From an uncultured Methanoregula sp. (lineage in GTDB: Archaea; Halobacteriota; Methanomicrobia; Methanomicrobiales; Methanospirillaceae): a stretch of 64,000 bases of DNA. The stretch lies in assembly GCF_963677065.1 (NCBI RefSeq), contig NZ_OY781872.1, positions 367,419-431,418 on the forward strand. Reading direction: 5' to 3'. The notes below the pieces were generated by a model. The model did not search any database. It was not told where the DNA came from and worked only from the letters and a program-made list of their open reading frames with translations. The translations under genes and the position numbers were made by a program. Positions 1 through 9,495 of this stretch are shown in pieces; position 1 is the stretch's first letter, and each line of letters starts with the position of its first letter.

Positions 1-120
1 TTCACCCGGTACGACCAGAAAAAACCCGGCATCCTTGCAAAACTCGGACCATTCCTCGACGATGCCGTTGCAGGGCTTATTGCAGGGTGCACCTCACGGC
101 TATATAGCGAATGCCTATGA
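1..120 (+). CDS. C-terminal 39 residues of a CobZ/PgpA-like phosphatase (partial)
   Basis: An open frame enters at base 1 and ends at TGA 118-120. The visible tail has a KKPG segment followed by FLDDAVAG, resembling the C-terminal LDDxxAG motif of the PgpA-like family to which archaeal CobZ (alpha-ribazole-5'-phosphate phosphatase) belongs. It overlaps the start of cobS by ATGA, so the two are translationally coupled, which fits a cobalamin lower-ligand assembly operon. The assignment rests on a short tail plus context; most of the gene is outside the window. Confidence 0.45.
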   Translation, partial: FTRYDQKKPGILAKLGPFLDDAVAGLIAGCTSRLYSECL

Positions 121-827
121 AACCGCTGCTCTCCCTCATCCAGTTTTCAACAATCCTGCCTGTCGGTAAACCACAGGATCTCGAAGCGTTCGCCCGCCAC
201 TCATACCTGTATCCCATTGCTGGTTATCTTATCGGGGGAATCGTTGCCCTGGCAGTTTTCTTTGTTCCGGATCATACCATTGCAGCCGCGTTCGCCATTG
301 CCGGGCTCCTTCTCCTGACCGGGGCCCACCATTTTGACGGTCTGCTGGACCTGGGAGATGCCCTGATGGCACATGGCGACCGGGAGAAGCGCATCCGGGC
401 TCTCACCGATATCCATATAGGAGCGGGAGGTGTGGCGCTGGGTATTGGTATCACGATTCTCCTGTTTGCAGGTCTCCAGGAGGCTTCCTCGATAGCCTGT
501 GTTCTCATTATCGGGGAGGTCTGCGCAAAGTTCTCGATGGCGTTTCTCACGGCGTACGGGGTTCCGTTCCGGGAAGGGATCCAGAGTTTTCTCCACCAGT
601 TTTCCCGGCCGTATTACCCCGGTCTTGCGGCAATCCTCTGCATTCCCCTTGTTCTTCTCCCGGTATCGCCCCTGAAAATTGCCGGAGCATTTGCAATGAT
701 GATCATCTGCCCGACCATCCTGCTCTTCCTCTCACGGCACCTGTTCGGGGGCGTCAATGGGGATGTTGTCGGGGCATCGAACGAGATCACCCGGGCATGT
801 GCAGTCATCGCCGTGGTGCTGATCTGA
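117..827 (+). CDS. cobS: Adenosylcobinamide-GDP ribazoletransferase (cobalamin synthase)
   Basis: This integral membrane enzyme joins adenosylcobinamide-GDP to alpha-ribazole (phosphate) in the last steps of cobalamin synthesis. The 236-residue protein is hydrophobic throughout, with the family features HFDGLLDLGDALMA near residue 75, GAGG near 105 and GGxxGDxxGASNE near the C-terminus. I prefer ATG 117, which overlaps the upstream TGA, over ATG 111. Cobalamin is essential to methanogens because the methyltransferase Mtr carries a corrinoid. Length is normal for the family. Confidence 0.92.
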   Translation: MKPLLSLIQFSTILPVGKPQDLEAFARHSYLYPIAGYLIGGIVALAVFFVPDHTIAAAFAIAGLLLLTGAHHFDGLLDLGDALMAHGDREKRIRALTDIHIGAGGVALGIGITILLFAGLQEASSIACVLIIGEVCAKFSMAFLTAYGVPFREGIQSFLHQFSRPYYPGLAAILCIPLVLLPVSPLKIAGAFAMMIICPTILLFLSRHLFGGVNGDVVGASNEITRACAVIAVVLI

Positions 828-991
828 TATTTGCAGAGGATGAATAAACCCGGAATAAGAAACGGGAGGGCTTGAGGAGTAAACGCGATATTGATCCCCC
901 CAATCCCCGCGCATGGAGAGACGTGAGTCGTTTGACCGCCGGGAGATTTTCTTTTCGCATCAGTCCGAATCGAAATCCCAAAAAAGTATTT

Positions 992-1288
992 TCAATAGAG
1001 TTTTGCAAACCCGCGGTTTTCATCATCGCTGCAATTGATTGCCGATCCGTCGCGGACAAGAGTATTGAACATCATTGCAGCGTTCATAAGATTATCATCG
1101 GAAGCCTTTCCGCACCGCACTTCAGTAAGCGCCTGGTTCTGGGGAGTAGAGACCGCCCGGTTCCCGACCCAGATTCCCTGGCAGTGCCGGCAGTACGCGC
1201 AATGGCTGTACACGGAAACATCGCCATCGGCACAGGCAACCGTGACACGTTGTTTCTTCTCATCCCGCTGGAATTCCAGTCTCTTCAT
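992..1288 (-). CDS. Small zinc-finger-like hypothetical protein
   Basis: A 98-residue protein with a compact cysteine cluster (HCAYCRHCQG, about residues 29-38) that looks metal binding, preceded by a beta-rich start. I do not recognise a named family. The opposite-strand frames over the same bases have unnatural composition and were not chosen. It stands alone between cobS and the EF-1A gene and is divergent from EF-1A. The upstream ribosome-binding site is weak. Confidence 0.6.
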   Translation of the reverse strand: MKRLEFQRDEKKQRVTVACADGDVSVYSHCAYCRHCQGIWVGNRAVSTPQNQALTEVRCGKASDDNLMNAAMMFNTLVRDGSAINCSDDENRGFAKLY

Positions 1289-1363
1289 AGTGAAAAGGTA
1301 TTATGACATCAGATATGATGATACCGATATGAGATCTTCATCGGAAAAGCAGCCCCGGCCTAT

Positions 1364-1449
1364 CGAAATATTTTAAATAGTTGGGTCTCATATAAGTAAT
1401 ACTCGCATAAATTGACTGTAAGCGGACAGTCCTACATTTTGGAGGATCA
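1364..1449 (+). promoter_or_regulatory. EF-1A promoter and leader with a short hairpin
   Basis: An AT-rich TATA-like block (AAATATTTTAAAT, 1366-1378), or a second candidate CATATAAG at 1390-1397, precedes a leader containing a perfect inverted repeat GACTGT (1414-1419)/ACAGTC (1426-1431) with a 6-nt loop. A strong Shine-Dalgarno GGAGG at 1441-1445 follows. The hairpin lies just upstream of the ribosome-binding site. Any regulatory role is inference. Confidence 0.5.
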
Positions 1450-1454
1450 CATAC

Positions 1455-2735
1455 ATGGCAGCATCTGACAAGCCCCATATGAATCTGGCCGTTATCGGCC
1501 ACATCGACCACGGAAAGTCAACCACCGTCGGACGGATGATGTTCGAGACCGGCGCTGTACCGGCCCACATCATCGAAGGGTACCGCAAGGAGGCTGAATC
1601 CAAGGGTAAGGCAACCTTTGAATTTGCATGGGTTATGGACAACCTCAAGGAAGAGCGTGAGAGAGGTATCACCATCGATATCGCTCACAAGAGGTTCGAC
1701 ACCCCCAAGTTCTACTTCACGGTTGTAGACTGCCCCGGACACAGAGACTTCGTCAAGAACATGATCACCGGTGCTTCCCAGGCGGACGCAGCAGTCCTCG
1801 TTGTTGCAGCACCCGACGGTGTCATGGAGCAGACGAAAGAGCACGTCTTCCTCGCAAGGACCCTTGGCATCACCCAGATCATCATCGCCGTCAACAAGAT
1901 GGACGCGGTCAAGTTCGATGAGAAGCGGTTCAACGAAGTCAAGAAGGACCTCTCCGAACTCATCAAGATGGTCGGTTACAAGCCGGACGAGACCCTGTTC
2001 ATCCCGATCAGCTCACTCGGCGGCCAGAACATCAAGGCAAACAGCCCTGAAATGTCCTGGTACAAGGGACTGGCACTCATCCCGGCACTCGACACCTTCA
2101 AGGAGCCGGCAAAACCAACCGACAAGCCCATGCGCCTGCCCATTCAGGATGTTTACAGCATCAGCGGTATCGGCACCGTGCCGGTCGGCCGTGTTGAAAC
2201 CGGTATCGTGAAGAAGGGAATGAAAGTCTCCTTCATGCCCGCCAACAAGGCAGGGGAAATCAAGTCCATCGAGATGCACCACGAGGAAATCCCCCAGGCA
2301 ATCCCCGGGGACAACGTTGGTTTCAACGTCCGTGGTATCGGCAAGGGCGACATCCGCCGTGGCGATGTTATGGGCCCGGCAGAAGCACCACCGACCGTTG
2401 CAGATGAATTCACTGCACAGATCGTCGTGCTTCAGCACCCCAGCGCACTGACCGTCGGATATACCCCGGTCTTCCACTGCCACACAACCCAGACCGCATG
2501 CACCTTTGTCGAGCTCAAGAAGAAACTCGATCCCCGCAGCGGCCAGACCAAGGAAGAGAACCCGACCTTCCTCAAATCCGGAGATGCAGCCATCGTTGTC
2601 ATCAAGCCGACAAAACCGATGGTCATCGAGAATGTCAAGGAGCTCCCCCAGCTCGGCAGGTTTGCAGTCCGGGATATGGGATCAACGATCGCCGCCGGTA
2701 TGTGTATCGCCATCCAGCCAAAACAGATGCTCTAA
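1455..2735 (+). CDS. tuf: Translation elongation factor 1-alpha
   Basis: This GTPase delivers aminoacyl-tRNA to the ribosome. The 426-residue protein has the P-loop GHIDHGKS (residues 15-22), the switch I ERGITIDI region, DCPGH for G3 and NKMD for G4, followed by the two beta-barrel domains of EF-Tu/EF-1A. Length is normal for archaeal EF-1A. It is followed 15 bases downstream by the S10 gene, the conserved archaeal order. A strong GGAGG sits upstream of the ATG. Confidence 0.98.
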   Translation: MAASDKPHMNLAVIGHIDHGKSTTVGRMMFETGAVPAHIIEGYRKEAESKGKATFEFAWVMDNLKEERERGITIDIAHKRFDTPKFYFTVVDCPGHRDFVKNMITGASQADAAVLVVAAPDGVMEQTKEHVFLARTLGITQIIIAVNKMDAVKFDEKRFNEVKKDLSELIKMVGYKPDETLFIPISSLGGQNIKANSPEMSWYKGLALIPALDTFKEPAKPTDKPMRLPIQDVYSISGIGTVPVGRVETGIVKKGMKVSFMPANKAGEIKSIEMHHEEIPQAIPGDNVGFNVRGIGKGDIRRGDVMGPAEAPPTVADEFTAQIVVLQHPSALTVGYTPVFHCHTTQTACTFVELKKKLDPRSGQTKEENPTFLKSGDAAIVVIKPTKPMVIENVKELPQLGRFAVRDMGSTIAAGMCIAIQPKQML

Positions 2736-2750
2736 TTTTTTGGTGGTACC

Positions 2751-3059
2751 ATGCAGAAAGCCAGAATTCGCCTGACAGGAACCGACTTCAAGAAAGTAGA
2801 GATGGTCTGTGACAGGATAAGGGAGATCGCAGAGCGCACAGGTGTTAATCTGGCCGGTCCGATACCGCTCCCGACCAAACGACTGGTCGTGCCAATCCGC
2901 AAGAGTCCCGATGGGGAAGGAACCGCAACATGGGACCGCTGGCAGCTGCGTGTCCACAAGCGCCTCATCGATATTGACGCAGACGAGCGTGCACTCCGCC
3001 AGCTCATGCGTATCCAGGTGCCAAAAGATATCGGCATTGAAATTGTTCTTGAGAGTTGA
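2751..3059 (+). CDS. rpsJ: Small ribosomal subunit protein S10
   Basis: The 102-residue protein has the archaeal S10 pattern: [11 protein letters not shown] start, GPIPLPTKR near residue 38, and a C-terminal segment ending IGIEIVLES. In the 30S subunit S10 lies in the head next to S14 and S3. It shares an operon with EF-1A, with a GGTGG ribosome-binding site before the ATG. Size is normal. Confidence 0.97.
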   Translation: MQKARIRLTGTDFKKVEMVCDRIREIAERTGVNLAGPIPLPTKRLVVPIRKSPDGEGTATWDRWQLRVHKRLIDIDADERALRQLMRIQVPKDIGIEIVLES

Positions 3060-3068
3060 AGGTGCGGC

Positions 3069-4682
3069 GTGCAGCAGGCCGCTTTTTTTACTCCAAAACT
3101 CAAAAAAATATTTTCTTTTGAACGAATTTTTTTCCTTATCCTTATTACCGCCATCATAATCCGGTTCTGGCAGCTCGATCTCAAGCTCTTACATCACGAC
3201 GAAGCAATCCATTCCTGGTTCTCGTACGAACTCCTGACCAAAGGGACATGGATGTATGATCCCAGCTATCACGGGCCGTTCCTGTATTACGTGACGGCCG
3301 GCATGTTCTCGGTCTTCGGTGACTCCGACTTCACAGCAAGGCTCCTGCCCGCACTCTTTGGAGTGCTCCTGATCCCGCTCGTTTACTGCATCTACCGGCT
3401 AGGGTATATCAATAAAACACAAACGCTCGTGGCAGCGCTCTTCATCGCCCTCTCACCGGATCTGGTCTTTTTCTCCCGCTTTCTCCGGCATGATATCTTC
3501 ATGCTCTTCTTTACCCTCATGCTCCTCGTAGCTCTGCTCTATTATTTCGAGCGGGGACATACACGGTATATCATTATTGCAGCTATCGCCGCTGCAGGGA
3601 GCCTTGCCTGTAAAGAAGAGATGCCGGTAATTCTTCTTATCTTTGCAACATTCTTCATTTATGCCATCTGGAAAGGCAGATTGGTTCTTCCATCTCACTG
3701 GAAACATGACTTCATCCTTGCCTTCCTTACACTTGTCGCAATTCTGGCAATCCTTTACTCAGGTTTTGGCGTTCATCCCGAAACGCTCCAGAGCGGCTGG
3801 CTTGAAGCAATCCGGCACTGGACGGATATGCACAACCAGCAGCGGCTGGGAGGCCCGTGGTTCTTCTATGTTCCGCTCTTCCTGCTGTACGAGCTGCCCA
3901 TCTTTATTCTCGCAGTTGTCGGCATCATCCAGTTCATGATTATGGATATTCGCCCGTCATCAAAACTGCTGCAGGTTAAGAACTGGATGCAGACCCGTAG
4001 CAGCAGACTCACGACTGCACAACTGGCAGAAACAACGATCCGCCAGTTGAAAGAAAAGCACGAAGGTTTTTCCAAATCCGACGAATTTTTCCGGTTCTGC
4101 ATCTACTGGATGATCCTCACCATGGCATTTTATGCATATGTCGGGGAGAAAGTCCCATGGCTGATTATCCACCAGCTCGTTCCGATGTGCTTTGTCGCGG
4201 TGTACAAACTGAACTGGCAGAAAACCCTGGTTGCAATTGTCGGGTGTCTGTTCCTCGTCATGATGACCTGGCATGTTGCGTTCATTCCGGCAGATATCAA
4301 CGAGCCCATCATCCAGGTCCAGAATTCAGAAGATATGCGTACCGTTATGCATCTGATAGATGCATCGGATCACGTTGTCGTTGCATCCAAGGATTATTGG
4401 CCGCTTCCCTGGTATTATCGCGGTGATCGGTGGGACAAGATCTCCTTTTATGGAAACCTGATCGATGAAACCACCCTGACACAGAATAATCCGGGGGTCA
4501 TCATTCTCCACGACGCCGAGAGTCTGCCATCCATCAAAGGCTATGACAAGACTACGTACAAGCTGAGTTACTGGTTCTCAGTGTACGATAACGTTGATCG
4601 GATGATCGATTACTATCTGCACCGGGATGGGAAGATGGGAAGCATCAATATCGATGTTTTCACCCGGAATACTTCCGTATAA
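3069..4682 (+). CDS. Agl23-like (TIGR03663) GT-C-type membrane protein
   Basis: A 537-residue protein with about a dozen membrane segments. The N-terminal lumenal loop carries HHDEAIH (residues 42-48) and an SYHGPFLYY segment, as in the dolichyl-phosphate-mannose-mannosyltransferase-like family named flippase-activity-associated Agl23. The role would be in handling lipid-linked sugars for S-layer glycosylation. It starts at GTG 3069 behind an AAGGTG site, 9 bases after the S10 stop, and so may be cotranscribed with translation genes. Substrate is unknown. Confidence 0.8.
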   Translation: MQQAAFFTPKLKKIFSFERIFFLILITAIIIRFWQLDLKLLHHDEAIHSWFSYELLTKGTWMYDPSYHGPFLYYVTAGMFSVFGDSDFTARLLPALFGVLLIPLVYCIYRLGYINKTQTLVAALFIALSPDLVFFSRFLRHDIFMLFFTLMLLVALLYYFERGHTRYIIIAAIAAAGSLACKEEMPVILLIFATFFIYAIWKGRLVLPSHWKHDFILAFLTLVAILAILYSGFGVHPETLQSGWLEAIRHWTDMHNQQRLGGPWFFYVPLFLLYELPIFILAVVGIIQFMIMDIRPSSKLLQVKNWMQTRSSRLTTAQLAETTIRQLKEKHEGFSKSDEFFRFCIYWMILTMAFYAYVGEKVPWLIIHQLVPMCFVAVYKLNWQKTLVAIVGCLFLVMMTWHVAFIPADINEPIIQVQNSEDMRTVMHLIDASDHVVVASKDYWPLPWYYRGDRWDKISFYGNLIDETTLTQNNPGVIILHDAESLPSIKGYDKTTYKLSYWFSVYDNVDRMIDYYLHRDGKMGSINIDVFTRNTSV

Positions 4683-5045
4683 TTTTTTCATTCAGGGAAT
4701 CGGGTTATCCATCGTCCATTTGAGAAATTCTTTTTTTGTGTCTCAGATACAATAGAACAATTCATCGAAAATTGAACTTGAGTTTTAAGCAGGTTTCATG
4801 GAGAGTTACGGCAATCATAGCCGTTCAATGAATGATGGCTCATCTGAATTCTGTCAGTAATTTCCCGTTATTGATGCCACAGTCATCAAGAACACTGAAA
4901 CACGACAAATGTTGTAACCGGTTGCTCCTGACATGTGAATAAAGGTACATGTTGACCAGTTACACCGGAGATTAAACCAGATCAGGTGTAATTTTGCTCA
5001 TACAGATAACTGATAAAAAAGAGGAAGAAGAAAATTCAGGGACAA
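4683..5045. other. Intergenic region with one imperfect inverted repeat
   Basis: Both flanking genes converge here. No protein frame is convincing. A T-rich stretch just after the Agl23-like stop could act as a terminator. An imperfect dyad TGTAACCGGT (4913-4922)/ACCAGTTACA (4955-4964) encloses two copies of the palindrome ACATGT, and could form a long hairpin. Nothing else was seen. Confidence 0.5.
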
Positions 5046-6182
5046 TTATCCCAGTTCATCCCAGCTGGAGCGCTTCCGGTATATTACAATCCCCACAATA
5101 ACGAGGACTACCACGATCACTCCGATGATAATGAATATCAGTCCGTCAATCTTGGGGAAGGAGAAACTCCATCCAGAACTGAGTTTCTTCTGGAGTGCAA
5201 GGGCGTCGGTATAGGATTCATTTCCTTTGGTAAACGCTTCCTCAGCCTTCGTGCGGGCCTGAGCATAATTGCCATTTGCTATTTCATCATTGGCATTTGA
5301 GATATAGCCGACTGCCAATTCACGTTTCGTAATGATGGGGGGGAGATTTACATCATTTGCCGTGCTCTGGTTTCCTTTGAACCAGGCAATCACCCCATCA
5401 ACGTTATTGATCGGGGTCTGGGCATTTGCCACGTCATATTCTGCCCATGCTTTGTCAAGGGCTTTATCTCCATCGGTTATAGCAGTCTGGGCCGCGGTCA
5501 GATACGTCTGGGCGGTGGTGTACTGGTTGGAGGGGAGGGCCTTGGCGGCATCAAGTTTTGACTGGGCTTCACTATACTTTGCCTCCGCTGCGGATGTATC
5601 GATCCCCATGGAGGACTTCTCATCTATACGGGAACGGAAGGTCTGCAGGTCATTGGTACGTGCCGATATTGAGGTAGCCACTTCAGCAGTATTGATAACG
5701 GTTGCTTTGGATTCGTATTTGGTGCTTTCTATGGGGCTGTTGCTGCTGTCGTATTCTTGGATCTTGATAATGGTCTTTTCACCGGTTGTTGTAACCGACG
5801 GGACAGTCCCCTGCATGGTTACACGGACTGACTCTTCAACACCGGATTTATAGGACAATTCAAAACCCGTGAGCGTAAGGGTCCGCCCTCCGGTGGGCTG
5901 CCGGGGATTTTCCACACCGTCAAGCAGGATTGTATATGTCCACTGGGGTTTTTCCAGATCGGTAGTCATCTGCAGATCATTGGAAGAAGAAAACGTGGTA
6001 CTGCCCGTTCCCGACTGGAAATCTACCTTATACGAGACAGTAACTGCGGTGCCTGGCGTAAGAGATCCAGACGGATCAATTGCAACGGAAGAAACCGTGA
6101 ATGCTGAAACTGCCTGAATGCATAATAAAAATGATATGGTAATTAATACCCACTTATTGAATCCCTTCATCATCATCCTCAC
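5046..6182 (-). CDS. Secreted, membrane-anchored protein with beta-sandwich and coiled-coil parts
   Basis: About 378 residues. The order is an N-terminal signal peptide ending in VSAFTV, an S-layer-like beta-rich domain to about residue 170, an Ala-rich helical region (170-325) with repeated alanine/aspartate heptads, then a C-terminal membrane helix (LIFIIIGVIVVVLVIVGIVIY) and a short RKR tail. The topology is outside with one anchor. The frame opens at GTG 6182 overlapping the cetZ stop; ATG 6176, 6173 or 6170 are equally possible starts. Function is unknown; the overlap with cetZ suggests a linked role at the envelope. Confidence 0.75.
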   Translation of the reverse strand: MRMMMKGFNKWVLITISFLLCIQAVSAFTVSSVAIDPSGSLTPGTAVTVSYKVDFQSGTGSTTFSSSNDLQMTTDLEKPQWTYTILLDGVENPRQPTGGRTLTLTGFELSYKSGVEESVRVTMQGTVPSVTTTGEKTIIKIQEYDSSNSPIESTKYESKATVINTAEVATSISARTNDLQTFRSRIDEKSSMGIDTSAAEAKYSEAQSKLDAAKALPSNQYTTAQTYLTAAQTAITDGDKALDKAWAEYDVANAQTPINNVDGVIAWFKGNQSTANDVNLPPIITKRELAVGYISNANDEIANGNYAQARTKAEEAFTKGNESYTDALALQKKLSSGWSFSFPKIDGLIFIIIGVIVVVLVIVGIVIYRKRSSWDELG

Positions 6183-7360
6183 TCGAACAGAGGGTCAATT
6201 CCCTCTTCAAACATACTGGATTTTTTCTCTTTTGACTTAATAACATCTTCCTTTGTCTCTTTTGCGATATCAAGAAGTTCTTTGATTCGCGGAGCATTCC
6301 CCACCGTTGCCAGCATGACAACCGCAGCTACATACTCGCTGTTTACCGGATAATCTCCGCCACGCACTTCGACACCGGCGATATTCTCCTCAACCCAGCT
6401 CTTGGCCTTCTCGACACCTTTCCGGTCCATTTCATCGGGAGGACCGGCCAGGAGGACCAGTGCACGCTCAGCAGTGGAATAATCGCAGGGAAGAGTGAGC
6501 CGCCCGAGCATTGCCCTGCGTACAAGAGCTACGATCTTTGCAGAACGATCCTCACCCATTAGAGCTTCTTCGTTTGCATCCTTTTTGCCGCCAAACTTGT
6601 CTTTCAGGCCGCCGAACAATCCTTTCTGCTGTTTTGTCCGCTTGCTGATAACTTCGCTGACCGCATACCCGACAGACGTGATGCCCCCGCCACGAAGCGT
6701 GTTGATGATCTCACTGGAATCAACCACCATCTCACCAACGCCCATGTTACGATTCACTTCGCCGGCCCGGAAGAGAACCCCGAAACGCCGGACAACTTCG
6801 TTGTTCAGGCGCTGGAACGCGGTCTTGACACTTTCACCTTCATTTTTCCAGGCACTGTTATCGAAAATGAACGTATTATCTGCCTCATTTACAAGGGTTG
6901 TCAGGCTCCTTGCAGCATTATACGAATAGAGACGCCCTTCTTCGGGGGCAGGAATAATCCCGATGGCGTACACAGGTTCCCGGTAAATCCTTTTGAGATG
7001 CCGGGCAAGAACCGGGGATCCGCCCGACCCGGTTCCTCCACCAAGCCCTGCAACAATCACAAACGCATCGACATCATGAGTGCCCCGGGTATCAACTGCA
7101 CTGATGATGCTGTCGATCTCATCGGCAGTGACCCGGGCACCGGTAACGTTATCGGTGCCGACACCATGGCCCTTCACCATGGTCTGACCGATAAGAATGC
7201 GGTCCTTCATCTCGATATTCTTGAGGCCCATCAGATCGGTCCGCGCGGTATTGACGGCGATTCCCCTGAAGCTGTTTGTTCCGAGCTTTTTATCCTGCTC
7301 AATGAACATATCAACAATTTTGCCGCCAGCCTGGCCAAATCCAATGAAAAATACCCGCAT
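6179..7360 (-). CDS. cetZ: CetZ-family tubulin-like GTPase
   Basis: The 393-residue protein has the FtsZ/tubulin fold signature GGGTGSG (residues 107-113), the N-terminal GFGQAGGKIVD motif and VDSSEIINTLRGGG, matching the CetZ group that controls archaeal cell shape and motility (known best from Haloferax). It lacks the divisome FtsZ C-terminal peptide and ends in a charged KSKEKK tail. A divergent promoter region (7361-7553) separates it from the oxidoreductase gene. It overlaps the next minus-strand gene, a secreted anchored protein. Confidence 0.9.
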   Translation of the reverse strand: MRVFFIGFGQAGGKIVDMFIEQDKKLGTNSFRGIAVNTARTDLMGLKNIEMKDRILIGQTMVKGHGVGTDNVTGARVTADEIDSIISAVDTRGTHDVDAFVIVAGLGGGTGSGGSPVLARHLKRIYREPVYAIGIIPAPEEGRLYSYNAARSLTTLVNEADNTFIFDNSAWKNEGESVKTAFQRLNNEVVRRFGVLFRAGEVNRNMGVGEMVVDSSEIINTLRGGGITSVGYAVSEVISKRTKQQKGLFGGLKDKFGGKKDANEEALMGEDRSAKIVALVRRAMLGRLTLPCDYSTAERALVLLAGPPDEMDRKGVEKAKSWVEENIAGVEVRGGDYPVNSEYVAAVVMLATVGNAPRIKELLDIAKETKEDVIKSKEKKSSMFEEGIDPLFE

Positions 7361-7553
7361 CCGGTGACACCATCCAATAGGCTAACAGTTAATTACTTTA
7401 TTTCTTATTTCTTTTAAGTCCTTTTGCTGATATGACGTTTAATTCGACAGTACAAAAACTTTCTTATACGGCTATCGAGGGTACATACAGAGATCTGGAC
7501 TTTTTTGCGGAGCCTTTTTCATTTCGCCACGAAAATACTATAGATCATTTATC

Positions 7554-8792
7554 ATGAGGATTGGGATAATCGGCGGGGGATTGACCGGGCTTGTTGCTGC
7601 TCATGCACTTGCCCGTAATCACGAGGTTGACCTGTACGAGAAACTGCCCTATCTCGGAGGATGCCTCTCATCCTACAATATGGAAAATTACTGGATTGAG
7701 AGATATTATCATCACTGTTTTTCAGGAGATACAACCCTCTTCTCACTCATCGGAGAGCTGAACCTGTCCGGTAAGCTCGAATGGATGAACGGGACAACCG
7801 GTTATTATGCACGCAATACCATCTTTCCCTTGAATACACCCGCCCAGATCATCAAATATCCCGAGCTTTCCATAATGGATAAAGCCCGCCTTACCTGGCT
7901 GACCCTGACAGCAAAAAAGGCCGATCTCGAAACTCTCGACCAGATCCCCGCTGATCAGTATATTATCGAACATCTTGGGGGGAATATTTACTCATCATTC
8001 TTCGAACCGCTTCTCAAAAGCAAGTTCGGGGACCGGAGAAAAGAGGTTTCTGCAGCCTGGCTGATGAGCCGGATCGCTATCCGTTCGAACCGCGGGGTAG
8101 CCGGTGAACGCCTGGGATATCTCAACGGGGGATTCCATCAGATTATCGATGCCCTGGAGACTTCGGTCATAATAAAAGGTGGAAAAATATTCAAACAGAC
8201 TCCCGCGTCCACCCTTTCGCGTTCCGGGAAAAGCTGGATGATCAACAACACCCGGTATGATGCAGTAATCTCCACAATTCCACCCCAGGAGCTGGAGCGG
8301 ATGGGGGGACCTGCCCTGCCCCCAATCCCGTATCAGGGAGCAGCCTGCCTGACACTGGCGATGGATCGGGAAGTAACAAACGGAATTTACTGGCTGAACA
8401 TGAAGGATTCCGCTCCGTACGGGGCAGTAGTCACCCATACGAATTTTATTCCATCGGAGCGGTATGGAGAGCACATCGTCTATCTTGCATCGTACTTCTC
8501 AGGGGGAGTGTCGCCTCAGCTCGATGAACGGATGATGAACGATTTCTGTACCAGGTTCGGGGTTCCCAAAAACGAGATCCACTGGCACAGGATGGCAGTT
8601 GATCCCTGGGCCGGCCCGGTATACAATACCGGTTACGGATCGCTGATCCCCTCGTACGAACAGAGCGGTCTTTTCATGGCCGGGATGTTTTCAAAGACCA
8701 ACTACCCGGAACGGAGCATGGAAGGATCCATACGAGCCGGTCTCGATATAGCAGCGTGCGTAACCCGACGGAATTCCCATGAGCAAGCCTGA
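7554..8792 (+). CDS. FAD/NAD(P)-binding amine-oxidase-like oxidoreductase
   Basis: The 412-residue protein begins with an FAD-binding Rossmann motif GIIGGGLTGL (residues 4-13) and a downstream acidic residue (DLYEK), then a substrate domain as in protoporphyrinogen oxidase or UDP-galactopyranose mutase relatives. It heads a four-gene cluster with a glycosyltransferase and two polytopic membrane proteins, so a role in modifying an activated sugar or polyprenyl lipid is likelier than haem synthesis. Substrate cannot be read from sequence. It overlaps the next gene by 14 bases. Confidence 0.75.
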   Translation: MRIGIIGGGLTGLVAAHALARNHEVDLYEKLPYLGGCLSSYNMENYWIERYYHHCFSGDTTLFSLIGELNLSGKLEWMNGTTGYYARNTIFPLNTPAQIIKYPELSIMDKARLTWLTLTAKKADLETLDQIPADQYIIEHLGGNIYSSFFEPLLKSKFGDRRKEVSAAWLMSRIAIRSNRGVAGERLGYLNGGFHQIIDALETSVIIKGGKIFKQTPASTLSRSGKSWMINNTRYDAVISTIPPQELERMGGPALPPIPYQGAACLTLAMDREVTNGIYWLNMKDSAPYGAVVTHTNFIPSERYGEHIVYLASYFSGGVSPQLDERMMNDFCTRFGVPKNEIHWHRMAVDPWAGPVYNTGYGSLIPSYEQSGLFMAGMFSKTNYPERSMEGSIRAGLDIAACVTRRNSHEQA

Positions 8793-9495
8793 AATCACGG
8801 CCATTATCCCGGTCTTCAATGATCGGGAATCCCTTGAGCTCGCTATCCCGCGATCCCTTGAAACCCTCTCGAAGATCACGCCGGACTTCGAGATTATCAT
8901 TGCAGAGGATGGCAGTACTGATGGTAGTTCAGAGTTTGTCCGGGATTACGAGAAACGGGATTCCCGTATCCGCCTCCTGCACAGTGACGAACGTCAGGGT
9001 CGGGGCAGAGCACTAACCAGGGCGATACGGGATGCGAAAGGATCCATTGTCTGCTATTACGACGTGGATCTTGCAACAAACATGCAGCACCTCAGAGAAC
9101 TCATCGGAGCGATACAGGAGGGGTCTGATATGTCGACCGGCTCACGGCTCCTCCCCCAGAGCGATATTGTCAGGACCGAAGGACGGGAGATCGCAAGCCG
9201 GAGCTACAATCTTCTTGTCAGGGTAATCCTGGGTAGCGCTCTCTTCGATCATCAGTGCGGGTTCAAAGCCTTCAACAGGGAGCGGATTCTTCCGCTCCTC
9301 CCGACGATCCGATCCGATCATTGGTTCTGGGACACGGAGATCCTTGTCCGGGGGCAAAAGATGGGATTTACCGTAAAAGAGTTCCCGGTTCACTGGCGTG
9401 CAGGAAAGGGAACAACCGTACGGATGAAAGACGTATTTGAGATGGGTTCCGCGATCCTGCGGTTATGGTGGCAGATCCATGTATCGAAAGATTAG
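8779..9495 (+). CDS. Family 2 glycosyltransferase (polyprenyl-phosphate sugar type)
   Basis: The 238-residue protein has the GT-A fold with EDGSTDGS near residue 38 and YYDVDLATN (DXD-type metal site) near residue 93, plus QCGFKAF and the conserved FWDTEILVR segment typical of dolichyl-phosphate-glucose/mannose synthases. It would transfer a sugar from a nucleotide donor to polyprenyl phosphate at the cytoplasmic face. It overlaps its neighbours, so it belongs to a compact glycosylation operon. Confidence 0.85.
   Translation: MSKPEITAIIPVFNDRESLELAIPRSLETLSKITPDFEIIIAEDGSTDGSSEFVRDYEKRDSRIRLLHSDERQGRGRALTRAIRDAKGSIVCYYDVDLATNMQHLRELIGAIQEGSDMSTGSRLLPQSDIVRTEGREIASRSYNLLVRVILGSALFDHQCGFKAFNRERILPLLPTIRSDHWFWDTEILVRGQKMGFTVKEFPVHWRAGKGTTVRMKDVFEMGSAILRLWWQIHVSKD

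Noticed and set aside
872..1376. Two plus-strand frames over the small zinc-finger gene
   Set aside because: The minus-strand product has an ordered cysteine motif and normal composition, while the plus-strand products do not.
1518..2713. Several long frames opposite or within the EF-1A gene
   Set aside because: They are shadows of a strongly coding, high-GC gene; none has a ribosome-binding site or recognisable domain.
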